From assembly GCA_040509495.1 (NCBI GenBank), contig JBEVKW010000467.1, positions 7,174 through 71,173 on the forward strand: a stretch of DNA of 64,000 bases, written 5' to 3'. The stretch comes from Terrimonas_A sp040509495. Lineage in GTDB: Bacteria > Bacteroidota > Bacteroidia > Chitinophagales > Chitinophagaceae. A model generated the notes under the pieces. The model saw nothing but the letters and a program-made list of their open reading frames with translations. It made no database searches and was not told where the DNA came from. Shown here piece by piece: positions 17,585-27,900 of the stretch (position 1 is its first letter; every line of letters starts with the position of its first letter). The translations under genes and the position numbers were made by a program.

Positions 17585-20047
17585 TTACTCGTTCACGATT
17601 AATGTGTATACGGCTCCAATCCTCGTAGGCAGGTCATATATAAAAGTGGGCTTTAACTGTGGTTCCTGTTTAGGGACTTTCGGGGATACGATTGCAGTGG
17701 CCACCTCTTCTACCGCAAAATACGGGTTGATATTTATTCCTTTTGCCGGCATTAACGCAATTCCATTTGCACTGTTTATAGCATTGGGAACTCTCAATCT
17801 TAAATTTCCACCCAGGTTCGACCGGATAACTGCTTTTACCAGTTTGCCATCTTTCCATTGCAGATCCTGTATTTCGAAACCGCCAACGGCCCGGATGCCT
17901 TTGATGCTGCCTGATGGCCATACATCAGGCAATGCAGGTAATAAATGAATTTCCCCATTTGCGCTCTGAATGAGCATTTCTGTGATACCGGAAGTGCAAC
18001 CGAAATTTCCATCTATCTGAAAAGGCGCATGTGCATCAAAGAGGTTGTTGTAAGTACCGCCGCCGCCTGCATTTGTCCCAACCGGCGTAAGTTGATTCTG
18101 TATAAGTTTGTATGCATGATTGCCATCCAGTATCCGCGCCCACCAGTTCACTTTCCATCCCATGCTCCAGCCGGTTGAGATATCGCCGCGTTGGAGCAAC
18201 GTCGTTTTTGCGGCACTGTATAATTCAGGTGTACGATAGGCTGAGATCTGGTTGGACGGGAACAAACCGTACAAATGCGAGACATGCCGGTGGTTATCCT
18301 TGGGATCATCGAGATCATCCAACCATTCCTGCAACTGACCATATTGTCCTATTTGCATGGGAGGAAGCCGTTTGCGCATCTGGTGCAATGTATCAGCAAA
18401 TGCAGCGTCTTTCTTTAAAATACCGGCAGCCCTGATCGTACTGGAAAAGATATCAAAGATGATCTGGTTGGTCATGGTTGTACCGGCATCGATGGACGCA
18501 CCTGAACGGCCACGTGGTGAATTTTCAGGCGACATATCGGGATTGCTGACCAGCCAGTGATGCACAGGCTCTTCCACCAGGAAGTCTACATAAAATGTAG
18601 CCGCCTCTTTCATCACCGGGTAAACAGATGCCAGAAACTTCTTATCTCCGCTATACAGGTAATGTTCCCATAAATGCTGGCTTGTCCATCCACCGGCAGC
18701 ACTCCAGACGCCCCAAAGCGCGCCATCAACAGCACCCGTTGCCCGCCAGATATCCGTATTATGATGCGCCACCCATCCGCGTGCGCCATACATATCGCGT
18801 GCGGTTTGTTTTCCTGTCACAGAAAGATCCTTAACCATTTGAATAAATGGCTCGTGCAATTCAGCAAGATTTGTTTTCTCCGCCGGCCAGTAATTCATCT
18901 GCGCATTGATATTGATCGTGTACTTGCTATCCCATGGCGGCCTGATCTTATCATTCCAGATCCCCTGCAGGTTAGCCGGCTGTCCACCAGGCTTTGAGGA
19001 AGAGATCAGCAGATAGCGTCCAAACTGAAAATACAATGTAACAAACTGCGGATCATTCGCCGATGCAAAACTCTTCAGCCGCTCATCTGTTGGCTCGTTG
19101 ATGGCATCAGTTGTTCCAAGATCCAATGACGATCTGTTGAAAAATTTTTGATACGCTGCGATATGCTGTTGCAGGGTGACAGGATAAGACCTTCTTATCG
19201 CTTTCGCCAGATAATTCATCGCCTGTTTACCCTCATCACCGCTGATATCACTGTAGTTGATAAAATTAGTGGCGATAGAAGTATAAATTGTTGCCGTGGT
19301 AGCTTTATCAACGATCAAGGCTGTATCATTAGCCGTTAACGAGCCGCCTTCGAGCCGGATCTGTGTGAGGCCTTTGAACTTCACCATCCCTTTCACTCCT
19401 TCATGATCCATGGCTGTGCCTTCTATCGTCAGCAATTTAACCGGCGATATACTGACCGAGGCTTTCGGTTGCGGCGTAGACATGGAAGCGATAAAAGAAA
19501 GACTATTCGGTTTGCTCGCCGTCAGTCTTGTCACCAATACCCTGTCAGGAAATGACGCGAACACCTCTCTTGTATACTTTACGCCGTCTACCGTATATGT
19601 GGTTTTTGTTACAGCTCTTTCAAGGTCAAGCTCGCGGTAATAATCAATGTAGTTATTATGGTTATTAAAGCTCAAGAGCAAACTACCGACCGGTTGAAAC
19701 ATCTGCCCGTGTGACTTTTTCGTAATGATCGCACGATTGGCCACCCGTTCTGCATCCTTGTGCTTTCCATCAAAGATCAGCTGGCGGATGGTTGACAGGG
19801 AATCCAGCGCCATGGGATTATCGTTGCAGTTAGGGCTTCCACTCCAGACTGTATGTTCGTTCAGCTGAATGATCTCCTTTTCAACATTTCCATACACCAT
19901 CGCGCCAATACGGCCATTCCCAACAGGTAAAGCATTTTCCCATACTTTCCCTGCGGGCTGCTTATACCACAGCTTCAGACCATGTTTTACCTGGCCCTGG
20001 CTCGATAATGCGGAAAGTAAAAGAGAACATAGCAACAATCGCTTCAT
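17585..20047 (-). CDS. GH95 alpha-L-fucosidase / alpha-L-galactosidase, secreted
   Basis: An inverting exo-glycosidase of 820 residues with a signal peptide ending near SSQGQ. The N-terminal beta-domain (LWYKQPAGKVWENALPVGNG) and the catalytic (alpha/alpha)6 barrel follow. The family catalytic residues are recognisable: the Asn pair in INAQMNYWPAE (about residue 380), the Glu in DMSPENSP (about 510) and the Asp in FQIDGNFG (about 677). Known GH95 enzymes cleave alpha-1,2-L-fucose or, in complex-xylan loci of gut Bacteroides, alpha-L-galactose. In this xylan-oriented context the L-galactosidase role is attractive, but this is an inference. Its stop overlaps a possible start of the downstream GH43. 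Confidence 0.9.
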   Translation of the reverse strand: MKRLLLCSLLLSALSSQGQVKHGLKLWYKQPAGKVWENALPVGNGRIGAMVYGNVEKEIIQLNEHTVWSGSPNCNDNPMALDSLSTIRQLIFDGKHKDAERVANRAIITKKSHGQMFQPVGSLLLSFNNHNNYIDYYRELDLERAVTKTTYTVDGVKYTREVFASFPDRVLVTRLTASKPNSLSFIASMSTPQPKASVSISPVKLLTIEGTAMDHEGVKGMVKFKGLTQIRLEGGSLTANDTALIVDKATTATIYTSIATNFINYSDISGDEGKQAMNYLAKAIRRSYPVTLQQHIAAYQKFFNRSSLDLGTTDAINEPTDERLKSFASANDPQFVTLYFQFGRYLLISSSKPGGQPANLQGIWNDKIRPPWDSKYTININAQMNYWPAEKTNLAELHEPFIQMVKDLSVTGKQTARDMYGARGWVAHHNTDIWRATGAVDGALWGVWSAAGGWTSQHLWEHYLYSGDKKFLASVYPVMKEAATFYVDFLVEEPVHHWLVSNPDMSPENSPRGRSGASIDAGTTMTNQIIFDIFSSTIRAAGILKKDAAFADTLHQMRKRLPPMQIGQYGQLQEWLDDLDDPKDNHRHVSHLYGLFPSNQISAYRTPELYSAAKTTLLQRGDISTGWSMGWKVNWWARILDGNHAYKLIQNQLTPVGTNAGGGGTYNNLFDAHAPFQIDGNFGCTSGITEMLIQSANGEIHLLPALPDVWPSGSIKGIRAVGGFEIQDLQWKDGKLVKAVIRSNLGGNLRLRVPNAINSANGIALMPAKGININPYFAVEEVATAIVSPKVPKQEPQLKPTFIYDLPTRIGAVYTLIVNE

Positions 20048-20106
20048 CAGGTTATTCTTTATCGTATGAGTGATGTTATGAAATAAGAAAGCGGGGCAAG
20101 ATCTTT

Positions 20107-22521
20107 CTATTGGCCATTCCGCAATAGCCTGACGTAGTACACCGGTCCCGCAGTGCTGCCGGCTACCGATTGAAATTTTACGACAACCGACTTTTTCCCT
20201 TTCAATAATTCTGCCGGAATCTTATATTCCACTTCCTGAAAGCGCTGATCGGGCCATTTGCCGGTATTATCAACTGAAACGAATTGCTGATCATCCAGGT
20301 AGATATCAAACTTCCTGTTACCACGATCACCACCAAGAAAACGCAAGCCAAGTGAAAGACCGGTTTCTCCATTCGTAGATAGTTTATATGAGAAGGAACC
20401 TCCATCTCTTGCGTCGCGCCAGAAATGATCAAGGGTATTGCCTGAATTGGAATTTTTCCGCTCCATGAAATGGTCGGCTTCAGGCTGTTGCTCCCCCGGC
20501 GCTACAAAATCAACCGTGCGTTTCTGCAAAGCGATATTCACTGCTTCTACCTTTGCCAGTGAGTCAAGGTAGTACCGGTAGCCGGTAGAAGACAAATTCA
20601 TCCAGTATATCATATACCGTGCGTCATGAATACCAAAGAACGGTTCAAGCAAGATCTTTTCAGCTTTAGCAGTTTTCAATGAAGACGCGGTAAAATGAAG
20701 GGGTTGTTTACTCACAGGCTTCAATGCAGCAGCGATACGCTTCGCATCATTTTCAATAATGATCGGTGCTTCGTTGACCGGTAATTTCTTTCCACTGGCA
20801 ATGTGGCCCCAGCGACTATCACCTGCTACGAGACCACGCAGATCTTCTGTACCAGCCCTGGCACCCAGCAGCACAGGTCCGTGAAGCACCGCTATGTAGT
20901 TGGATATACCCGGCATCTGCTCTATCCTGTTCTGCATTGGCAATGCCACGTTCACCTTATCTCCATCCTTCCACTCCCGCTCAATGACAACGTAGGAAGA
21001 CGCATCTTTTTTAACCGGATAGGACTTACCGTTGACGGAGATCTTCAAGGCACCTTCTTTTACCCAAGATGGATAACGGATCATCAGTTTGAATTTCGCG
21101 GCCCCTTTAATGAGGATACTTGTTTGCTCTTCAAAAGGAAATTTCGTCTGCTGCGTGATCTTTACATTCTTCTCTTTCCAATCAAGTTCAGAAGCGACAA
21201 ATAAGTTCACGAACAGTGAATCAGACTGATGCGTGTAAATAAACTGACCGTACTTTCCGTGATTCTCCATACCAGAGCCAACGCAACACCACATCGCTTC
21301 ATTCGGCGCGGAATAAACCCGGTAATGACGCGGACGCGCGGAGGTGAAATACACATAGCCACCGTGGACAGGATGTTGCGTTGACAAAATATGATTATAC
21401 AAAGTCCTTTCATAATAGTCAACGTATTTGGCTAAAGGTTTTTCCCTGAATAGCCCTTCGGTGAGTTTGAGCATATTGTAGGAGTTACAGGACTCAGGTC
21501 CTTCCACCTCATTTACAAAATCGATCGAAGCCGCTGCACTTGGGAAGAACTCACGGCGACTGTTACCTCCAAATGCCAGCGTCCTGTTTCCGGTAACCGT
21601 TTCCCAGAAAAATGATGCGGCTTTATCATAATGATCATCTCCTGTCAATTCAGCTATACGCTGAAAGCCTACAACTTTAGGAACTTGTGTGTTGGCATGT
21701 TTGTTATCAAGATTATCACGTCTTTCTGCCATTGCATCAAGCAATACTTTGTGCGAAAACCGCTTTGCTGCAACAGCGTACTTCTCCTGGGAAGTCATTT
21801 TGTAGGCATCGATCAGCACTTCATTCATTCCTCCATATTCGATGTCAAGCATGGTCTGCATTTGCTGATCGCTTAATGCAGAAGTAATATCAATCGTCCA
21901 GTCACAAAAGCCGAGGAACAGTTTTCCTGCATCTTCATTGCCGGCATACAGCCATGCATCACGGAGCCCCGCAAACATCTTGTGTACATTATACCACGGA
22001 ACCCATGCTGCGCGTAGCGCACCAAAGTCAGCCTTCCGCAGACCTGTCCATATAGCTTTACTATTTGGAACACCGCCGACATAACCTTTTGCCCAGTCAG
22101 GATTATTGGCAGCATTCGCCTGCTCACAGGCCTTCAGTTCCCCGATCATGTATTCCATCTTTGCCTTGCATTGCTGATCTCCCGTTGCAGCATAATTCAT
22201 CGCTAAGGCAGTGAGGTAATGCCCGCCAACGTGGCCGTCCAGTCCATCCCAATTGGCATACCCTTTCGCCTTTGCCGGTAAGCCGGCTTCTTTGCGGAAA
22301 GGATAGATCAGTCGGTCAATATCATACTGCAACAGGTGTTTGATGTTAAGGTCACGCGCATGACGAAAAAGGCTGTCCTGCAGCTTAACATCCTGCAGCG
22401 GAAATTCGTTTTTATACAGCCTGTTCTGAGCAACAGCGTTCTGTAAACAAACGGATATAAACAGAAGGAAGAAAGAGAAGGAAAGAAAAATTCCTTCTCT
22501 GAAAAAACGTTTTGCAGGCAT
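20107..22521 (-). CDS. DUF1680 beta-L-arabinofuranosidase, GH146-like (GH127 relative), secreted
   Basis: Predicted to release beta-L-arabinofuranose with a cysteine nucleophile held by zinc. The 804-residue protein has a signal peptide ending near NAVAQ, an (alpha/alpha)6 barrel and two C-terminal beta-domains. The family active-site residues are visible: Glu and Cys in EGPESCNSYN (about residues 338-347) and the paired Cys in MWCCVGSGMENHGKYG (about 410). The long C-terminal extension resembles the DUF4986/DUF6805 arrangement of GH146 members, so GH146 is favoured over GH127. It heads the GH146-GH95-GH43 operon and shares a divergent promoter region with GH97. Confidence 0.88.
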   Translation of the reverse strand: MPAKRFFREGIFLSFSFFLLFISVCLQNAVAQNRLYKNEFPLQDVKLQDSLFRHARDLNIKHLLQYDIDRLIYPFRKEAGLPAKAKGYANWDGLDGHVGGHYLTALAMNYAATGDQQCKAKMEYMIGELKACEQANAANNPDWAKGYVGGVPNSKAIWTGLRKADFGALRAAWVPWYNVHKMFAGLRDAWLYAGNEDAGKLFLGFCDWTIDITSALSDQQMQTMLDIEYGGMNEVLIDAYKMTSQEKYAVAAKRFSHKVLLDAMAERRDNLDNKHANTQVPKVVGFQRIAELTGDDHYDKAASFFWETVTGNRTLAFGGNSRREFFPSAAASIDFVNEVEGPESCNSYNMLKLTEGLFREKPLAKYVDYYERTLYNHILSTQHPVHGGYVYFTSARPRHYRVYSAPNEAMWCCVGSGMENHGKYGQFIYTHQSDSLFVNLFVASELDWKEKNVKITQQTKFPFEEQTSILIKGAAKFKLMIRYPSWVKEGALKISVNGKSYPVKKDASSYVVIEREWKDGDKVNVALPMQNRIEQMPGISNYIAVLHGPVLLGARAGTEDLRGLVAGDSRWGHIASGKKLPVNEAPIIIENDAKRIAAALKPVSKQPLHFTASSLKTAKAEKILLEPFFGIHDARYMIYWMNLSSTGYRYYLDSLAKVEAVNIALQKRTVDFVAPGEQQPEADHFMERKNSNSGNTLDHFWRDARDGGSFSYKLSTNGETGLSLGLRFLGGDRGNRKFDIYLDDQQFVSVDNTGKWPDQRFQEVEYKIPAELLKGKKSVVVKFQSVAGSTAGPVYYVRLLRNGQ

Positions 22522-22624
22522 GATGAATCGTTTAATTCGGTTAACGGGGGCTGATCGAAAATAATTGTCAACTTTACAATAATTATCCCGGTTACAGGTA
22601 CAATTATAGGTAATTTTCCGTTTC

Positions 22625-22640
22625 TTGCAATCGATTTCAT
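22625..22640. promoter_or_regulatory. LacI-type operator candidate D
   Basis: TTGCAATCGATTTCAT matches the candidate at 14749-14764 at 15 of 16 bases. It lies in the 188-base divergent region, 104 bases from the GH146 start and 70 from the GH97 start, so it could act on both transcripts. Confidence 0.65.
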
Positions 22641-22709
22641 TTTTTAATTAAGAATAAATTGCTAAACAGACTTTATTTCACTGTTCCTGAAATCTTTTAA
22701 TAACGAATT

Positions 22710-24704
22710 ATGCTTACCACGTCAATCCCGCACATCATGTCCCGGCATGTCCTCTTGCACGTTAATATTAAAAAATGGCTCTTAGTACATCTACCTTTCC
22801 TGTTTGCCATTGTTTTAGTGTGTTCAACAAGTAATTGCCAGGCTCAGCAAGGCACCATTCAAAGCCCTGATAAAGACATTACGGTAACGGTGCAACATAC
22901 TGATGGCATACCCTCGTACAGTGTCAGCTACCGGCGTAACACTGTGATCAGATCTTCACGGCTTGGTTTGATAACTTCACTGGCAGATTATTCCAAATCA
23001 CTTCAGCTGCGCAGCGTTTCAGAAACAAAAGCTGTAAAAGAATCCTATGAACTATTCACAGGGAAAAGAAGCAAGGTAAATTTCAAAGCTAACAGGAAAA
23101 TATTTTCCTATACAACAGCGGATGGCAAACCCCTGAATATCCAGTTCCATGTTTCAGATGATGGAGTAGCTTTCCAGTATATTATACCCCGAACCAATGC
23201 AGATTCTATTTCTGTATCAGACGAACTGACCACCTTTACTTTTGATACCGCCGCAAAGGGCTTTCTCCAACCAATGCAGGTTGCTAAAACCGGCTTTGAA
23301 AGCACCAACCCGGCTTATGAAGATAACTACCGGCAGAATATTCCGGCAGGTACAGCAGCCACGGCAGGTTGGGTATATCCGGCATTGTTTCAGACAGGTG
23401 ACACATGGGTGCTGATCACGGAAGCGGGAATGGACGGCACATATTGCGCAACGCGTCTCACAAATGCAAAAGGTGACCCATCCTATAAGATCAGCTTTCC
23501 CGACCCAAGGGAAACCATGGCACCGGATGGTATCCTGCCACGATCAGGTCAGCCATTCACTTCTCCGTGGCGCGTCATTACCATCGGAAGTCTTGGCACC
23601 ATCGTTGAATCAACCAACGGAACTGATCTCGCTGCAAAATTCGCTGGTGGCGACACAAAATGGATCAAACCCGGTAAATCATCCTGGAGCTGGATCATGT
23701 CCAAAGATGATTTTATTACCTATGACGAGCAGAAAAAATACATCGATTTTGCAGCCGACATGAAATGGCAGTATTGCCTTGTTGATGCAAGCTGGGACAC
23801 GAAGATCGGGTACGATAAGATCAAAGAACTTGCTGCATACGCCAATTCAAAGAACGTAGGATTGCTATTATGGTATAACTCTGCAGGCAACTGGAATACT
23901 GTTAAAATGACGCCAAAGGATAAAATGTTAACGCATGAGAGCCGCGTAAAAGAATTTACACGTTTAAAAGAAATGGGCGTAAAAGGTGTTAAGATCGATT
24001 TCTTCGGCGGTGACGGCCGGTCTGTAATACAATACTACATCGACATACTGAAAGACGCCGCACAATTCGAAATGCTTGTCAACTTCCATGGAGCAACCCT
24101 TCCAAGAGGATGGAGCCGCACTTATCCAAACCTGGTGACCACTGAGGCGGTGAAAGGATTTGAAATGATCACCTTCAGCCAGGGTGACGCTGACCGCGAA
24201 GCCAATCATTGTGCGATGCTTCCATTCACCCGTAATGCTTTTGATCCGATGGATTTCACACCAATGAATCTTTACCGGATCCCGACCCAGGTCAAAAGAA
24301 AAACAACCAGTGCCTTTGAACTGGCCACGTCCGTACTCTTCTTATCGGGAATACAGCATTTTGCCGAATCACCGGATGGTATGAGCCATGTACCCGCAGA
24401 AGTAAAAGCGTTTCTTCAACGTTTACCTGTACGCTGGGATGAGGTTAAATTCATTGAAGGTTTTCCCGGTAAGTATGCAGTGATCGCAAGAAAGGCGGGG
24501 AATAAATGGTATGTTGCCGGATTTAACGGAGAAAGTACGGCAAGAACGATCAGGCTGGATATAAAATCTTTTAAAGCAAAAAAAGCACTGCTGATCAAAG
24601 ACGGAGCGAGCCAACTGGAGTTTGACATTTCAACGCCGGCACTGTCTTCGACAATAGATGTGGTGATGCAGGGCGCTGGCGGCTTTGTGGTAGAGTTGGA
24701 TTGA
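22710..24704 (+). CDS. GH97 retaining alpha-galactosidase / beta-L-arabinopyranosidase type, secreted
   Basis: A 664-residue GH97 protein with a signal peptide ending near SNCQAQ; the ATG at 22737 is an equally good start. An N-terminal beta-sandwich (SPDKDITVTVQ) precedes a TIM barrel. The family splits into inverting enzymes with Glu bases and retaining ones with an Asp nucleophile. Here the KIDFF motif (Asp near residue 430) and TTEAVKG (Glu near 478) indicate the retaining group, whose characterised Bacteroides members cleave alpha-galactosides and, in one case, beta-L-arabinopyranosides. Either would suit arabinoxylan side chains. It is the only + strand enzyme in this part and is transcribed away from the GH146 operon. 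Confidence 0.87.
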   Translation: MLTTSIPHIMSRHVLLHVNIKKWLLVHLPFLFAIVLVCSTSNCQAQQGTIQSPDKDITVTVQHTDGIPSYSVSYRRNTVIRSSRLGLITSLADYSKSLQLRSVSETKAVKESYELFTGKRSKVNFKANRKIFSYTTADGKPLNIQFHVSDDGVAFQYIIPRTNADSISVSDELTTFTFDTAAKGFLQPMQVAKTGFESTNPAYEDNYRQNIPAGTAATAGWVYPALFQTGDTWVLITEAGMDGTYCATRLTNAKGDPSYKISFPDPRETMAPDGILPRSGQPFTSPWRVITIGSLGTIVESTNGTDLAAKFAGGDTKWIKPGKSSWSWIMSKDDFITYDEQKKYIDFAADMKWQYCLVDASWDTKIGYDKIKELAAYANSKNVGLLLWYNSAGNWNTVKMTPKDKMLTHESRVKEFTRLKEMGVKGVKIDFFGGDGRSVIQYYIDILKDAAQFEMLVNFHGATLPRGWSRTYPNLVTTEAVKGFEMITFSQGDADREANHCAMLPFTRNAFDPMDFTPMNLYRIPTQVKRKTTSAFELATSVLFLSGIQHFAESPDGMSHVPAEVKAFLQRLPVRWDEVKFIEGFPGKYAVIARKAGNKWYVAGFNGESTARTIRLDIKSFKAKKALLIKDGASQLEFDISTPALSSTIDVVMQGAGGFVVELD

Positions 24705-24710
24705 ATCAGT

Positions 24711-24933
24711 CTGGCGTAATTTCCCGCAGATTACGCCGATCCTACATCTTCAAAGCAGTAAACATACCCGTTAACAAATGAACCAATATCCGGATGCGCA
24801 GATCACGAAGATAATATTCTGACAAAAGGAATTATCTGCGTGATCTGCACATTCCATTTTCATTACCTGAACAGTTAAACATCCTCCTGAAAACAGAATA
24901 ACAACATCTGTGAAATCTGCGGAAAATATGCCT
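24711..24933. repeat. dispersed inverted-repeat element, copy 2, with inner hairpin
   Basis: The outer arms are CTGGCGTAATTTCCCGCAGA (starting 24711) and its approximate complement ending near 24933. Nested inside is a strong hairpin: GCGCAGATCACGAAGATAAT (24796-24815) pairs with 24831-24850 at 18 of 20 positions across a 15-base loop. The element fills the gap between the convergent GH97 and hybrid-sensor genes and may help terminate both transcripts. CCGGATGCGCAG in the interior recurs in copy 3. Confidence 0.7.
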
Positions 24934-24938
24934 GCCTA

Positions 24939-27900
24939 TCATTCAGACTTTTTCTTCTTCTGCGCCGCATATTCCGAAGGCGACAAATTAAACTTCAGCT
25001 TGAACGCCTTTGTAAAATAACTCGGTGTTGCAAACCCGACCGCATAGCTGATCTCCACGATCCGCATATCCGTATTCTCTAATAACTCTGCTGCTTTGTT
25101 AAGCCTCACCGAACGTATGAACTCAACCGGTGTTTCTCCTGTGAGATCAACCACTTTATTGTACAGTGTAGCGCGGCTCATGAACAGGTGCTTGCTTAAT
25201 TGCTCAACAGACAAATCATCGGCATCTAACTTCTCTTCAATATATTCTGTGATCTTCAAAAGCAACTTATCATTTTCTGACTGTACCTCAACCGGTGCGG
25301 TGTCGACCTTCAATCGCCGTTCATATGTTTCTTTCAACTGATGGCTTAACAACAGAATATTGCGGATCTTCACTTTCAGTATATCCGCACTGAATGGTTT
25401 GGTAAGATAATCACTCGCCCCCGTCTTCAATCCTTTCAATTGATTTGCATCTCCGGTCATGGCAGTAAGGAGAATGATGGGAATATGCGCAGTGCGCTTA
25501 TCTGCCTTGATCTTATTGCTCAATGTAATACCATCCATCTGTGGCATACTGATATCACTGATGATCACATGCGGATGTGAGGACAGGGCTTTCTGCCAGC
25601 CTTCCTTTCCATCAGCAGCCTCTATCACTTTGTAATGTGCTTTCAAATGATCCCTGAGGTATACTCTGAAATCTTCATTATCCTCGATCAAAAGTACTTT
25701 CAACAGTTCATCGCTTTTAAAAGTCATTTGTTCATCCTCTGCATTTACTATTGCCTCTTCAATCAATTCGCCTGAGGATTGCACTAATAACGGACGCACA
25801 GCTTCCAATTCCTGTAACGGCAACGAAACAACAAAATCACTTCCCTTTCCCAAAATACTGTTAACATCTATTGATCCACCATGTAAGCGAACAAACTCTT
25901 TCGTAATAGATAAGCCAATTCCGCTACCCTGGTTCATCACATCGGCAGACGTTTCACCCTGGAAGAATCTTTCGAATATCTTATCACGATCTTCTGCAGA
26001 CATGCCGATACCGGTATCCATTACATGGATCATCACTCCTTCTTTTCCGGGACTGGCCCGTCCGATCCTGACGGTCACCTCGCCATCGGCCCCGGTGAAC
26101 TTAAAGGCATTACTTAAAAGATTGAATAATACCCGTTCGATCTTGTCTTTATCGAATACAGTATAATAACTTTCAACAGATGAATTGAAGGCAAACCTTA
26201 TTCTTCTGCGGTCTGCCAGATCTTTGAAGGCCTCGCTCACATCCCGGACGAATGCTACAAGATCAGCCTGAACAGTATTCAGCTTGAGTTCCTTCTCTTC
26301 CAGTTTCCTGAAATCAAGCAATTGATTGACCAGGTTAAGCAAACGCCGCGCATTCCGCTTCACCATATTCAACTGTCCGGCCTTCTCCCTGTTCGTTTCC
26401 TTATCCAGCAGATTTTCCACCGGTCCGGAGATCAGCGAAATAGGCGTTCTGAATTCGTGGCTGAGATTGGTAAGGAACTTGATCTTCGCCTGGTCAAATT
26501 CACGCTGTCTTTCTGCTTCTTTCCTTTCATCCTCGATCATTTGTTTTATCCTGAGCCGCTCCTGTTCGTCGGCAAACTTTCTCTTTAATTTTTGTATGCC
26601 CCTGTACCGTATGGCCCATAATATCAATCCGGCTACCAGGGCATACAAAATATATGCATACGCGGTACGCCAGAACGGCGGCTTTATATAAATGGAAATA
26701 ACCTTCGCTTCTGTGCTCCAGCCTTCATTAAGACTGGTGGCCTTTACCAGCAGTTTATAGTTACCGGGATCAAGATTGGTGAACACAACTGTTTTTAGAG
26801 CTCCCACTTCATTCCATTTTTTATCAAATCCTTCAAGAAAGTAGGAATACTGATATTCGGTAGGATTGGTAAAATCAAGCGCCGTGAAATCCACTGAAAA
26901 ATTCTGCCTGTATTTCAGCCTGATCTTTTCTGCAACACTGATATCTGAATCAATGATCGCGTTTCCCGGAAGCACATCCTGGTTATCTACTTTAAGGCCC
27001 GTAAATACAACCTTTGGTATATTCTGGTTATAATGAAGCTTCGCCGGAACAAAATGATTGAAACCTTCGAGGCCGCCAAAATACAATTCGCCACCAGATG
27101 TGCGTAAACCGGCTCCCGGAGCAAAAGAGCTTTGCTGCAATCCATTTTCGTAAGTATAGTTGCGTAAGCTTTTCGTTTTTACATCCAGCGAGCTGATGCC
27201 TTTATTCGTACTGAACCAGATCCGTCCCGCTTCATCCTGGAGAATTTTGAAGATCATAGAATTGGGCACACGCTGGCTGGTCTCCACACTTTTAATACCA
27301 GCAGTTGATGCATCAAAATAATACAATCCATTACCGGCTGTTCCAAGCCATACCCGGCCATCAGTCGTTGCAAGAAATGTATGGATGTCCTCGATCTGCA
27401 GCCCGGTATTACCGCGGTTATAAATTTTCAGCGTTTTCAGGACAGGATTGAACACATCGATGCCCCTGCCTGTAGATGCGATCCAGATATTACCGGCATT
27501 ATCTTCTTCGATTGCTCTTACGAACGCAAGCGTTGCAGGTTTGTCCCCTGTTGCTCCGTGTATATATTCTTCGAATTTTTGAAACTTCCCCGTCTTCGGA
27601 TCAAAAATATCAACGCTTTGTCCGTTTGTTCCGGCCCATACATTGCCATAGCGGTCTCTTTTCAACGCAAAGATCTCATTGTTCGATAATCCTGAGACCC
27701 CGTCCTCCTTCGTAAAATGCCTGATCCTTCCTGTTATGGTATTCATTACAAAGATCCCCTGGCGGTAGGTACCCACCCAAAGGTCATCCCCGGAGCGCTC
27801 CATTGACAGGATAGTCAGCGGCGTTTCACCCAAACTGATTTTTTTGAACAGCCCCGTGAACGGGTTATACAGGCTTAATCCCCCATCGTCTGTACCAACA

